Shown here: piece by piece, positions 40,301 through 51,799 of the stretch | How the letters are laid out: each line of letters begins with the position of its first letter | Position numbering within the stretch: the first letter of the stretch is position 1 | DNA from: Vigna angularis | Taxonomy: Eukaryota; Streptophyta; Magnoliopsida; Fabales; Fabaceae | Direction: 5' to 3' | Length of the DNA: 64,000 nt | NCBI RefSeq assembly: GCF_016808095.1 | Contig: NC_068975.1 | Coordinates: 24,497,501 to 24,561,500 of the forward strand | Notes under the pieces: model-generated | Databases searched by the model: none | The model's input: only the letters and a program-made list of their open reading frames with translations | What the model was told of the DNA's origin: nothing | Position numbers and translations under genes: made by a program

Positions 40301-41174
40301 TCCAACATGTGTGATTTCAGGACCTCAGCCAAGGCCAATGAGATCCACATCATTGAGCAGTGGGAATACCCCTTTTGGGTTACCAATGATGCAACAACCA
40401 GGGATACAAAACACCGTGACATTGCCTAGCAATAACCTCCCTCTGTACCAATCAATGCAAGAAAATCCAACTTCTTGCATATCAAGCAAAAACATCACTC
40501 AGTCATCTCATGTGCGCCAGCCAAGGCCAGATGACTTTATTAATCTGGTAGATCTGCGTCTTAAGCCTCAGTCAGAGGCAAGAGACTCAATGTATGGAAG
40601 GCCTAGTAACAACCTTGCAGAGGTACCTCTTATGCAAGAACGTCACCAGCCATGGCCAGCAGATTCCATGTCTAGCCTCAATACCTCAATGCTTTCTCCT
40701 TTGTATCAACCAATGCAAGGAGAGTCAGTTCCATGTAATAACCTCTCAGCAGGGTCAACGGCTTTCCCTTCCCTAGAAGCAAATTTTGCCGATGACTCAA
40801 ACAATTTACTGTATGGTTTTGACACCTCACATCAGCCAATGAGCTTCCAAGCCATGATGGACCCTCAAAACTTTATCGATGACACTTGGCCAATGAATGC
40901 AAGCTTTGAAGAAGTCATGCACCAAGCTGCAACATTCACTCCACCATCAACTCAAGGTTTCGCTGACATGCAGATGCAGGCACTTAGTCAAATGAACACT
41001 CAAATACCAGCTCCTCCACAACAACAAAATGCAGTTTCACCTCCACATATGGCCTTAGGAGGTGGAATAAACTTTTGTGGAGGAGGAAGTGCTACTACAG
41101 GCCAACCAGAGGAAGCTCCTCCACAGCTTCCTTGGTACGATGATCAGCTGCCTAACTTAGATCTTGAGCTTTAA
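34783..41174 (+). CDS. gene B: bromodomain protein with C-terminal EAR (LDLEL) motif, 804 aa
   Basis: Coding exons: 34783-34801 (in exon 34779-34801), 36936-37225, 37739-37784, 37888-37951, 38179-38224, 38322-38420, 38645-38713, 38805-38964, 39186-39289 and 39657-41174. All have AG/GT borders and sum to 805 codons. Five exons have exactly the same length as in gene A and all phases agree. It begins MISDNMGSKNKHVRFQED, then RRSSRI and a charged helix-like region. The bromodomain spans about 122-228, with FAEPVNPNV and NYYEIVKQPMDF conserved. His202 (motif SNATSVHP) stands where the acetyl-lysine Asn is expected. A 505-codon last exon encodes a Ser/Asn/Gln/Pro/Met-rich tail ending LDLEL. The protein is likely nuclear. 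Acetyl-lysine binding may be altered. Close relatives are plant proteins labelled 'bromodomain-containing', including SWI/SNF-linked BRD1/2/13 types, but the domain layout here differs. Confidence 0.88.
35616..35700 (+). mobile_element. TRIM LTR fragment in intron 2 of gene B
   Basis: TGTTGGATATCTCAAATGGA, followed by TTAGAGATATGTCC and ATTATTATTATATA, matches the first ~60 bp of the TRIM LTR. The rest is absent or too decayed to see. Confidence 0.5.
37276..37316. repeat. (TA)n microsatellite in intron 3 of gene B
   Basis: About 40 bp of TA dinucleotides lie 51 bp after the exon 3 donor. Confidence 0.9.
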
Positions 41175-43235
41175 GTACAATGCATCTATAATACTGTTCT
41201 GTTAAAAGTATGCATGCAAGAGTAAAATCCTTTTTGAATTTTGTCAAATAGTTGCTATAATTTGCAGCTGAGTTCGTTGATTTGCCTATTGATGAGTTGT
41301 AGACAATTTTAAATGTTTGAATTGGAAAATGGAACTGTTTGTTTGTTGTACAGAACATGTTCGATGAAAATTGCAGCAGAAAATTTCTTTTGAGTACAAT
41401 AATACACTGGTTCAGATTTTACGAGAATCCAATTTAAGAAAAATAACAGTAGAAAAAATGTATGCACACAAATAATGATTTGAACTCGTGTGTGAAAAAA
41501 AAAATGTATTCAATTGATAAAATAAGGTTTGAAATGTAAATCGAATATAATTTAAGTTCATTTTTTGACAGCAAAAATATAATTTCACTGAACTGAATTA
41601 TTTGTATTGATCAAAGACTACAAGAAAAAAAAGACAACTAAATCATAGGACCAAAGAAGCTGTAGAGGAGACTCTTCTCATTTGTCTGAAGAGCCATTCC
41701 TCCACAAAAGTTTATTTGCACCTCCTATGGCCATTTCTAGAACAGAATATAGTTCCTATTCACCTCAAATCTGGTTTTCATAACTAAGAGCAGCTTCTGT
41801 ATTTATAGCCAAGATCATCTAGCTTTAGGATGCTTAAAATAACTCAAAAGAAGGCTTTCATGATATTTTTTAGGGTGTGTTTGGATCAGGAAGCAGATTT
41901 GAAGAAGTGAAGAAAAAATATTAAAAAAAATGAAAGCTAATTATTTGGATAGAAAAAAAAGGAAAAATAAGAAAAACAATTAATTAATGTGATAAATAAA
42001 ATTTACCTGTATATTACTATATTTAGATAATAATTTAATGTAAAAAATAAAATCTCAAAATTGTAAGTTAAATTTAAAATCAAATTAAATTAAAATATAG
42101 GATGATTATCAAATTTTAATAAACAGAAATCTGTATTTCATAGTAAAAATATATTCAAATAAGTTATCAAAATTAAATAAATAAACTTTATTACTTTTTT
42201 ATGATTAAAAAAATAATAAAATTATTCTTATTATAATCATCAAAGTAAATATAAGTGTTTTTTACAATTTCATTATAAATAATTATTTTAATATTAAAAA
42301 ATGGTAAAATAGTAAATATTGATTTTAAAAAACGATAAAATTGGTAAACTAACTATTTTAATTTAGAAAAATGATTATTTAAAAGATAAAAGTGGAAAAC
42401 AAATGTATAATAAAGAATCTTCTTCATATAATAGTATTAATACATGGTGCAAACACATACAGTAGCTTTCATATTTTTTTATGATCATAAAAAATAATTA
42501 AATTATTATTGTTGTTATTATTATAAAATTAAACTAATTTTTGTAATTTTATTATAAATATTTTTCATTTATTTTGTAATAAAATTATTCATTTTAAAAG
42601 AACAGTCTAATAAAAAAACGGATAAATTTAAAGAAACAGTCACGTTGATAAAATAATTATTTTAATTTATAAAAAGCATTTACTGAAAATTGAAAAAACA
42701 TCAAAATAAGGAATCATGTTTATATATAGTTATATATTATTGATAATAAAATATTTGTGTAATATGTAACTATTATATCTTACGTTTTAATTTAAAAATA
42801 TATAATAAAATTAATTTAAAATTTTAGTAATTAAATTTAACTTTTTTGAACCACGCTTTCTCTTTAAATCTTCTTAAATGTTTATTTGGTTTGTCATCTT
42901 TCCCGGCAAAGAAACAAACACATTAAAAATATCTAAATGATTAAAATATAACTTTTGAATGCATTTAAATTTTGTTTAAAGTATTTTAAAAATTTATACA
43001 ACAAAATTAATATTATGTATGAATAGGAAATTTTTTAAAAGAATAATTAATTTTTTGTGCAAAAATTAAAATGTTTTTTGGAAAATTTATATTGTTTGGG
43101 TAAGAAATTTTTAAAATTTTACAATTTTGAGAGTAATTTAAGTATTTACTGTTAGATAATTTCAAATTGTAGTTAAAAGAAAGTAAAGATTTAATAATTT
43201 TCCTATTCTTATATTTAAGTGGAGTTTCTTTGTAT
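41175..43235. other. 3' flank of gene B and A/T-rich spacer
   Basis: The first ~250 bp are probably the 3' UTR. A GGGTGTGTTTGGATCAGGAA block at 41874 looks like the end of a repeat, and 41880-42720 contains A/T-rich segments related to 3600-3900. No gene is supported. The 111-codon minus-strand ORF at 43013-43348 is Lys/Asn-rich low complexity running into the MULE end. Confidence 0.4.
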
Positions 43236-43244
43236 TTTCTCTTT

Positions 43245-45121
43245 GGTTTAATGTCTCCGTAGGTTCCTATTTTGGTCATGAATTTCAAATAGGTCCTCTT
43301 TCTTTTCGACGTATCAATTGAGTCCTTGTTTTTGTAAAATTGAATCAATTACAGGCCTGCCGTTAAATTGGACAAACGACCGTTACAGTATTGGTTACGT
43401 GGCACGGTTCATTGCAATTACTATTCAGACGTGGCATTTAAAACGATTTTTGTATTAAATAATTGGTATGCACGGATGTATATTAAGTTTTGGGTAAGGG
43501 CAAACTAGGAAATTTGAAAAAATTAAAGGGCAAGACGGCGATGAAGATTGCCCGAGATTTTGAAGAGGCCCTGCGCGGCCTAGGGCTGATGGGATTGATA
43601 GCTGCAAAAACCCCCCTCTCATGGGGTCGATCGGTGGTGGCCAGGACCGAGTTACCGCGAAGTAATCCCGGAAGGGCAAGTCCGGTTGAAAGCGTCGGGT
43701 CGGTGAGGCGTGACAGTGCGACGGAGGCGGGCCGGTGTGAGGCGAAAATTATAGTGGCACCACTTGAGGATGGCGGATTTAAGGGCGAGGTTGGGGATGA
43801 GGGTGGAGAAATCGGGGGTAGTGCCGTCGGGGAGTTGTGGTGTAAAGTTGAGATTTTTACAGGCTTCGATGGAGGAGCGTTCGAAGGAGTGGCCGGAGGA
43901 GACGATGACGGGGTCGAACATGAGGGAACGGGAAACGGGGCAGAGGAACTCATTTGGGGGGGTTTGGATTTTGGGTTTGGTTTTAGTGTGAAAGAAGATT
44001 TTCTTCCATTTGAGCTTGGGAGTTGCAGTGGTGTTTATCGGTTCTGAATCTTTTGATGTTTTCTTTGGTGACGATGGCCATTTCTTGTGGATGGTGAGCT
44101 TCAGCGATTGTTGAATCTCCACGGATGGTTGAGGCTGTGCCCTCTCTCACACCGTTGAATGTGAGAGAGTTAATCGGAGGTTGTCATTGGAGTTCCAAGG
44201 ATATAAGAACATTGAGCTGATGATGTTACTGAGGTTAGTGTTTTTTGGGCTTGCAGACGTTGAAGAGTAGAGGGTTTTGTGAGTGAAATGATGATTTGGT
44301 GTTGGGAGAGAGAGATTGGATTCCTTTGCTTTTGGAAAATCTGCCCAATTGGAAAGGGGTTAAAGGCAAAGTTAAGAACTTGTATGAGCAGTGATGATGA
44401 TATGAAGAAACATCTTCAACATCAATGCAATGAGCACTGAATTAGCCTGTCATTATAATCAATCAGTATACTCTTCAGAAGTCCATCTAACCAAATTTTC
44501 TTTGTTTTTAGTTTTTTATAGGAAACAAAAGTCAAGAGAAATCCCAAAAGGAAGAACAAGTAAAGTTCAAGTCTTTCACTGGAAAGAAGCATACGTTAAT
44601 GGATTGATCCTTAATGTAATTTATGGATTTTTAGAAGCATGGTTCTGGGAGTTTTCGTCTTTCTTCAAAACATACTACCTTTGCCTATTGTTTGAAATAA
44701 ATATATAAAATTCTCCAACAACATCACTCCCGTAATTCGAACAAAATTTTCCATGAACCCTAAAACTCATATTTCCCCCTTCGAGTTCCAAATTTCAGAG
44801 AAGAATGGGGCTTTCAGCAGGATTTCCCTACTTTGCCCTTGAAATTATATTATTACCACTCTGTACAAATCATTTCTTAATTCAAAAATTAAAAAAATAA
44901 AATTAAACCATGTTTTTAATGCCACGTATATTAAATCTACACTGTCACCATGCCACGTACTACCCTCACTCACGGTGTTTGATCAATTTGACGGAAGGCC
45001 TGTAATTGATTCAATTTTACATTCAATTTTACAAAAACAAGGACTCAATTGATACGCCGAAAAGAAAGAGGACCTATTTGAAATTCATGACCAAAATAGG
45101 GACCTACGGAGACATTAAACA
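43245..45121. mobile_element. Pack-MULE of 1,877 bp carrying a U-box gene fragment
   Basis: Terminal inverted repeats of about 150 bp lie at 43245-43400 and 44970-45121. They share TTTAATGTCTCCGTAGGT, CCTATTTTGGTCATGAATTT and TATCAATTGAGTCCTTG; the right TIR has a 12-bp internal duplication. The flanking nonamers TTTCTCTTT (43236-43244) and TTTCACTTT (45122-45130) match at 8 of 9, the Mutator duplication size. The interior is much richer in G+C than its surroundings and encodes a plant U-box on the minus strand. No MURA transposase is present, so the element was moved in trans. Confidence 0.9.
43652..44122 (-). CDS. captured U-box fragment (PUB40-like), 156 codons
   Basis: The frame begins MEIQQSLKLT, continues through a Lys/Pro-rich segment and enters a U-box at residues 57-122: NEFLCPVSRSLMFDPVIVSS, SFERSSIEACK, TPDFSTLIPNLALKSAILKW and Cys122. 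The core hydrophobic and Pro residues of U-boxes (FLCP, DPV, NLAL) are all present. U-boxes bind E2 enzymes and give E3 ubiquitin ligase activity. The wording is closest, from memory, to Arabidopsis PUB40/PUB38-type proteins, whose ARM repeats follow. Here the frame turns to unrelated Arg-rich sequence after about 125 and stops at 156, so the ARM part is missing. It could be a transcribed decoy, an antisense source or simply inert. Coding status is unknown. Confidence 0.72.
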   Translation of the reverse strand: MEIQQSLKLTIHKKWPSSPKKTSKDSEPINTTATPKLKWKKIFFHTKTKPKIQTPPNEFLCPVSRSLMFDPVIVSSGHSFERSSIEACKNLNFTPQLPDGTTPDFSTLIPNLALKSAILKWCHYNFRLTPARLRRTVTPHRPDAFNRTCPSGITSR

Positions 45122-45529
45122 TTTCACTTTCAATTCTTAGTTTAGTTGAGACTTTATCGATTTAACAAATACTAAAACATTATTAAAATAATTACTTTTA
45201 GATTGATATCAATTATAATTTTTTAATGAATTTTAATTTGTTAAAATTACTGTTTTTCTTTTTTATGTTGAATACGGTGAAAACTATATATTATGTTGAA
45301 TATATATAAGATCATTTATTTATAAAGAAAAAAATATAAATTAAGTTCAAAATATAAATGAGAAATAATAATAAATTAACTAAAGATTAAAGATAATATA
45401 TTTAACAAAATATATTATTTTTAATTTAATATTAATTAAAAATTTCTTCGTGAAACTATTTTTTAAATACTAATATTTGTTATTTTTTTTTATGTTTGTA
45501 GTTATATTTTTGTTTAATCATGCATATAT

Positions 45530-46250
45530 AGTCTATATTTTTTTGATTTTTCGTAGGTCCCTCATTTACTGTATCTTAATTGACTCTCTATATTTTTTTT
45601 AAATTAGAACAATTAGGTAATTTCGGTTACTTCCATATTAACCATATTAAAGAGAGTATAATGTTTGACTTCATGATTTTTAAAATTTTAATTTTTTTTT
45701 TAATTTAAAAAACACGGTTACGTGTCAAACTAACATATTGTTATGTGACAATGACATTGTTACAACATCATTGCATTAGTCTCAATTTGGTTTCTTCTAT
45801 TTTTATTTTGTCTCAATTTAGTCTTTTTTTAAAAATTAAACAATTTTGTTCCTCTCCAAATTCAAATAAAATGTAATTTTTATATAAATATTTTACAAAT
45901 ACTTTTATTCAAATTGATATTTTTATTAAATATTTTTAAAAAGATTAAGTTTATTTATATTTATATTTAGTTAATTATATAAATGTTAATTATGTTCTTT
46001 AAATATATTTCACATTAATAATTGTTCACTCAGTCACATCATTTGAAAAACTACATCAACATGTCATGTTTCTTTTAACTCTTATAGATATATTTAATTG
46101 CTATCAAATTAAGACAAAATAAACATACATAAACCAAATTGAGACAAATCCAATACAACGTGGCCTGACAAGTGTCATATTATATCGTCATTGTCATGTG
46201 ACACAATGTCAATTTGTAAGAACCCAATTAAGACAAAAATAAAGTATGAG
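45530..46250. mobile_element. A/T-rich foldback element, second copy of the 27100 family
   Basis: It contains the same ordered blocks as 27100-28235: GTGTCAAACTAACAT, TGTGACAATGACATTG, TTTTGTCTCAATTTAGTC and ATATAAATATTTTACAAATA. The right end carries the inverse forms (TGACACAATGTCAATTTGT). Ends are approximate. Confidence 0.5.
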
Positions 46251-47010
46251 ACTTATTTAAAAAAAGTAAAAAAAAAATAGAACATATGTATTATTAAACC
46301 TATTTTTTTATTATTAATATTAATCTTATTTTTAACAATAGTTTGCAAAGATTTTCTTTTTGCTTTTAACGTTGATTATATGAACTTTTAACAAACTTTA
46401 ATTGAGATTTTTTCTATTAATATTAATTGGTAAAAAGTTCCAACCGACATTTATCTAAGACTAAAAAGGAAATTAACTAACAATGTTGAACAAATAATCC
46501 TATTTATAAAAAAGTTCATCAATATCAATTGACTGAACATTGAAAAACTTTAACAAAAAATAGCATAAACTAAAAGCTTATCAATAATATTTTAAATTTA
46601 TTGAAAATAGTTTGATATTTAATTTTTTCATTTATTTGTTTTATTATATTTGATAATTTTATATCGCTTTTACAAATCAAAACAATTTAAATATATATTT
46701 CTTTTTTAATTTTTTTTAAAGACAATATCTCGAATACTTTTATCATACTGATAATAAAAATATTTATTAAATTAATTAATTACAATTCAATACATTTAAT
46801 TTGTCTTTATCCGGATAAAATATTTTAACAAAATAAATAACTTAATATGAAATTAATTTAACTTTAATATATTTAAATTTATCATAAATTATTGAAACGT
46901 CTTATGAATATTTTTCCTTTAATAAATCAGGATTAATATATTTCTCTGTATAGTCATTAAAAGGCATTATACGAATTCATTGCATTCTTAAATGATTTCT
47001 GTCTTTATTC

Positions 47011-47128
47011 ATTATATTATTGAATGAGCTCTTTTGTATTAATTATATTATTGAATGAGCTCTTTTGTATTAATTATATTATTGAATGAGCTCTTTTGTA
47101 TTAATTATATTATTAAATGAGCTATTTT
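47011..47128. repeat. 31-bp tandem repeat, 3.8 copies
   Basis: Unit ATTATATTATTGAATGAGCT plus CTTTTGTATTA starts at 47011, 47042 and 47073 without change; a fourth diverged copy begins at 47104. A related but non-tandem version lies at 49690-49730. Confidence 0.92.
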
Positions 47129-47739
47129 CTCACTACACAAGGTAACGGTAAAGTTTACCGCTATTTTATGAAGCCCCACACTACCCTATTCAAAAGCTAA
47201 CCTTCACCAGTAAATACTTTCCTTTTCGACATTTAGGATAAATATGCTTTTTTATCATTCATTATATTATTTAATGAGTTCATTTTCTATTCATTAATGG
47301 TAAAAATATATGTGTGCGAGTTATTCTTTTATAACAATAAAAATAAAAAACTATTATTAATATAAAAATAAAAATAAATTATTTTTATAATTTTATTATA
47401 AATACTTCTAATTTATTTTTTAGATCATTTTTTAGTTAAATTTTTTTAAGTTTAAAAAATAATCAAATAAAAAATATTTAAATTTAAAAAATAATAATTT
47501 AAAAGATAAAATTAATAAAATAATTATTTTAACTTAGAAATTTTAAATATTTATAAAATAAATGTGGACACAAAAATAATAATCTTTTTATATACGGGTA
47601 TAGATAATTATTTTAATTAAAAATTATTTAAATACTATTATTTTTATTTTTAATTTTAAAATAAAAATAAAAAATATTAACGTCTCAAACTAAAGCAGAT
47701 GTTGTTGTCCTAATCTTAATTTAATTATTTTATTTTTAT

Positions 47740-48250
47740 TTTGTTTTAATTTAGTTTAATTTTTTTAAATGAAATAATTTTGTTTTTTTTAAATTGAAAT
47801 TAAATTTAAATTTTATATAAATGTTATACAAATATTTATATTAAAATAGTTAAATATATTTTTGTCTTTTAACTCTTAGTTAAAATTAGAATGAGTCTAT
47901 TTCTAAAAATTTAGACCAATTTAGTCTCCAACTTTATAAATAATGTGAGTAACATTTCAAATATGTTTTTCAGTTGAAATAAGAATATATTAAATAATGT
48001 AAAAAACTTAAATATGAAACATATTTAAAATGATAAGTAAATTTAATAAAATTTTATTAAAAAGACTAAATTCTTGTTTTTCTAAAGTTATAAGACTAAA
48101 TTAGATCAAAGTTTTAAAAATAAATTAATTTTAATTTTTATTCAAAATTTAAGAACTAAAACATATTTAACTTTATTATAATTGATATTTTTGTTAAATA
48201 TTTTTATAAAATTAACTTTGCATATATTTATATTTTATAGTAAACCTTAT
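47740..48250. mobile_element. nested A/T-rich elements
   Basis: A fragment of the 27100 family (AATTTAGTTTAATTTTTTTA to TTTATATTAAAATA) is interrupted by a foldback at about 47865-48175 and resumes as TTGATATTTTTGTTAAATA. The inner foldback has ends TTAAATATATTTTTGTC and AAAACATATTTAA and is related to 30303-30670. The order of insertion is therefore readable. Confidence 0.55.
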
Positions 48251-48399
48251 TTAAAACTATTTTGAAATTTTAAAAATATTTAAAATTGTTATAAAATTAT
48301 TTGAAATTATTTAAAATCTTATTGTGCAGGCAAATAACTTTTAGCCATTCATGCTTTTTTCCCTTAGCCACTGAAAGTTATTATTCAAAAAAAAAATTC

Positions 48400-49390
48400 T
48401 ATAAAGGTTAAATCATATTTTCGAAATTTCTATTTTTTTTGTCACTCGTTTCAAAATAAGTTTTTCAATCTATTATATCTTAACTGAGTTCCTATTTTAA
48501 AAAAATTAAAACAGATCCTTGCATTAGTATCATACTAAGACTATTGCGTTATGATTTTCTTATATAATTATTATTTATTTTTTAAAATTAAATTTTTCAT
48601 GTGTTAAACTAATATTATATCACGTAACAATAATAATATGATGTGACACTGATAGTGTCGTTATTTTGTCTCAATTTACTTTTAGTTTTATTTTAAAAGT
48701 AAATAATTTTATTACATCCCAAATTAAAACAAAATTTAATTTCTATATAAATGTTATATAAATATTTTTATTAAATATTTTTAGCAATATTAAATTTATT
48801 TATAATTATATTTAGTTAATTATATAAATGTTAAATAAGTTCTTTAAATATACCTATAAGAGTTAAAAATAATATGGTAAAACCTCTAATTAATGTGGAA
48901 GAAAATGAAAGAAAAAAATGAGTAAGTGAAACTACCTTTAATTATGATTTCCATGAAAATTTTCTTCAATGTTTTATTTTAAAAAATAAAATTTCACATT
49001 AATAATTTGTTCACTGAGTCACGTTATTTGAACAATTCAAACCAACATGTCATGTCAATGATTATTTTTTAAATTTTTATAAGTATACTTAAATAACATA
49101 ATTAATATTTATATAATTAACTAAATATAAATATAAATAAACATAATATGGTTAAAAATATTTAATAAAAATATTTATATAAGATTTATATGAAAATTAA
49201 ATTTTATTTGAATTTAAACAGGAATAAATTTGTTTAATTTTTAAAAAAGAATAATACTAAATTGAGAGAAAATAAAAATACAAAAACAATAATATATGAT
49301 ATTGTCTCAGTGTTATATCTATCATTGTCACGTGATACAAGGTGAGTTTGACATGTGACAAAAATTTAATTAAAAAAATAAAAATATTTA
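48400..49390. mobile_element. A/T-rich foldback element, third copy of the 27100 family
   Basis: The left half has ATGTGTTAAACTAATATT, TATTTTGTCTCAATTTA and ATATAAATGTTATATAAAT. The right half contains inverse counterparts, ending near GAGTTTGACATGTGACA. Central parts include TAACAAT...CACTGAGTCACG as in the copy at 46020. Confidence 0.5.
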
Positions 49391-49559
49391 AAATAATCGA
49401 AAAAACTATGAAGAGATGATGCTTTTTCATACGGTAATAATAATAATAATAATTAATTGTTTCAATTTTTCAAAAATAAAAATTTAAATATAATAAAAGA
49501 TTGGAAGAAACTATTTGAGACAAGTGACCAAAGTTAGAGAGCTCCAAAATATCTAACTT

Positions 49560-49835
49560 TTTTAAGATAGCTATTTCTTCTTCTATTTATTGTATTATTA
49601 AACGTTTCTTTTAAATAGCTATTTTTTTCTTCTATTTATTGTATTATTAAACGAAGTATTTTCTTCCTTCATTGCATTATTTAATGAGCACATGTTTTTA
49701 TTCATTATATTATTAAATGAGCTATGTTTTCTTTAATATGTCATTAAGTGGGCTATTTTTTTATTCACTACATTGAATGAACACAGTGTAAAAAGTAACC
49801 TTCACTAGTAAATACCTTCCTCTCCACAATTTAGA
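49560..49835. repeat. diverged duplicate of 46960-47230
   Basis: The order TTCATTATATTATTAAATGA, then GAGCTAT, then AACCTTCACTAGTAAATACC and TTCCTCTCCACAATTTAGA parallels 47100-47230. This indicates a dispersed or locally duplicated repeat. Confidence 0.55.
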
Positions 49836-50260
49836 TTATATTTTATTTTAATTAAATTAGCTAAACCAGTTTTCCCTTTCTATTTTTTTAAAATATAATA
49901 TTAATATATTTGTCACTTCTTTTCTAAGTTTTTTTTTTCTTTCTATTTTAATTAAAGTCAATTTAATTTTTTATCTGAAATCAAGTATACATTAAATTTC
50001 TATCATAAAACTGGTCCCCATTAATAATCATCTCCTTAGAAAGAGTTTCATTATCTTTTTATTTTCATCACTTCAACGTTTTAGTCCCCACCTATAAAGT
50101 TACAAATTTTAGTTTTATAGATTTTTTTAACTGGTTTTAATTTTATTTATACTTTTATAAATTATTAATTTTTCCTTTTAACTCATTTAAATTCGTATAT
50201 AATTTTTTAGCATCTAATACTAAAAAAAAACACAACGGTACTAATTTAGATAATAGGTTA
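49836..50260. other. A/T-rich spacer left of the solo LTR
   Basis: No supported feature apart from fragments with CACTTCAACGTTTTAGTCCC resembling foldback arms. Confidence 0.35.
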
Positions 50261-50548
50261 TGTGAAGACCTGAAAAATAAAGTTTAAAAGAACAAAAAGG
50301 TTATTAAGTTAATAGGACTAGACTTTAAAAAATCTATTTAAAACATCTTGGTCCATTAGCTTAAACATTATGTCTCTTTCTAAAACTCAGTTTCATATTT
50401 TCTCTATCTTTTCTCTACCACAACTCTATCTTCACTCTACCAAATCTCTTCTCTGAACCGTTTAATCTCCAATCAAGTGTCGCCAAAACGTCCACAACGT
50501 AGTGGGCTTCGAAACTAACCGATTCATGTCGGGTTCTAAGCTGGTAAG

Positions 50549-50966
50549 TGTGACATCCGGGCACTGACGAGGGCGGGGAGTGACGCCGGTGCAAGAGGCA
50601 TGGTGCAGGGGGCACAGACAAGGAGCGACTCCTGGCAGCTTCGAGTGGAAGGGGTACATGGACGAATCGAACATACACCGGAATGAGAGGGATCTGGAGA
50701 CTGTGTAGGTATGGGACTATACAGTTGAAGGATAGCTTAAAGGAATTGATTTGACTACTCATATCTCCAAAATGCATTTGCTTTTCGGTAGCCTGACCCA
50801 TAAGAACTTCATGGTTAAGCGTGCTTAGCCTGGAGTAATTCTGGAATGGGTGACCTTCTGGGAAGTTTTCCCAGAAAGTGTGCGAGTGAGGACAAAGCAC
50901 ACTGGAAAGCTTGGTGGTGATCTGTGGGGGCAGTCGACACTCCCTGTGAGTTGCCGGGGCGTTACA
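50549..50966 (+). mobile_element. Cassandra-type solo LTR, 418 bp, perfect 5-bp TSD
   Basis: It begins TGTGACATCCGGGCACTG and ends CCGGGGCGTTACA, and is flanked by GTAAG on both sides (50544-50548 and 50967-50971). It contains a 5S rRNA-like domain, the hallmark of Cassandra TRIM elements. The long minus-strand ORF across it (50415-50984) is a by-product and has no conserved domain. Orientation is taken from the 5S sense strand. Confidence 0.88.
50794..50875 (+). other. 5S rRNA-derived domain within the Cassandra LTR
   Basis: GACCCATAAGAACTTCATGG, then TTAAGCGTGCTTAGCC, GAGTAATTCTGG and ATGGGTGACCTTCTGGGAAG follow plant 5S rRNA positions from the CCATCAGAACTCC region to the GGGAAG region in the right order. 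The A-box-like TTAAGCGTGC and C-box-like ATGGGTGACC of the internal Pol III promoter are recognisable. The 5' third of 5S and its last bases are absent, so this is not a functional 5S gene. Confidence 0.85.
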
Positions 50967-51799
50967 GTAAGTTCCTCCATGCAACCTCTTCTCTGTTCTT
51001 GAACTGGGACATGCATTTTGCTGGTTGCATGTGCCTTAAGCTTTCTCCTTTTCCATTTTTCCACTCCATTCTAGCTCTAACAGTTGTTTCCATCACCATT
51101 TTGGTGGGTTGTAGGGTTTTGATGAGTTCTTGCGGTGAAGGAACTGTTGGTGTGTTCTTGCGAGCTATCCAGTCAAGTTACTCTAAGGTAAGGGGAGCTA
51201 AAATACTTCTTTAAATTGCTTGCATGAAGTGTATGTCTATTGGATTCTGAATTGGTGTACTGTTTGCAGTTGTATTTTGCGTTTTGAGTATGTTGTATTG
51301 TATGTGTTTATATGTGAAATCCATGAAACTGTGTTGACCTGTTTGGAATTGATTTGGATGGGTTTGAATTGCTATAATTGACCAATTGGAAGTGATTTAA
51401 GTGTGAAATCTGGTATATTTTTTGTTGGATAGAAATTTGGAGTTTTGTGGTTTTTAGGTCACTTTGAGAGTAAGTGAGGTGGTGATTTTGGGCATTTGGG
51501 TTCTAAAGCACAACTGGGTTGTTGGGGCAGTCTTAGCTAGTGTATTGTGACTTGTTTGAGTCACTAAATTGATCAAAATAGGTGCAAAGCAGTAGGATTG
51601 GGTTTTGGATCCCTAAGTTGGGAAAATTGGTGTTTTAGAGTTGAAATTGAGTCTTAATCACTTTAGAATGGTAGTAGGAATGTTTAGAATCATTTAGATA
51701 AGTTTAATTAAGTATAAAACAAGAATTAAGGGTGTTAGAAGTTAGTAAAAATGGTTAGGAATGGTTATGTTAGGGGCTGTTCATAATTATGCAGAATTA

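Noticed and set aside
43483..44047. Plus-strand Gly-rich 185-codon ORF and minus-strand Pro/Ser-rich 156-codon ORF in the Pack-MULE
   Set aside because: Both overlap the U-box frame in other frames. The Pro/Ser one has no domain, and the Gly-rich one is an antisense shadow.
50794..50875. Functional 5S rRNA gene
   Set aside because: The 5' third and 3' end are absent, and it lies inside an LTR with a target duplication.
50415..50984. Minus-strand ORF of 189 codons
   Set aside because: It spans the Cassandra LTR and its flanks. LTR ends and the 5S-like domain explain the sequence, and no protein domain is visible.
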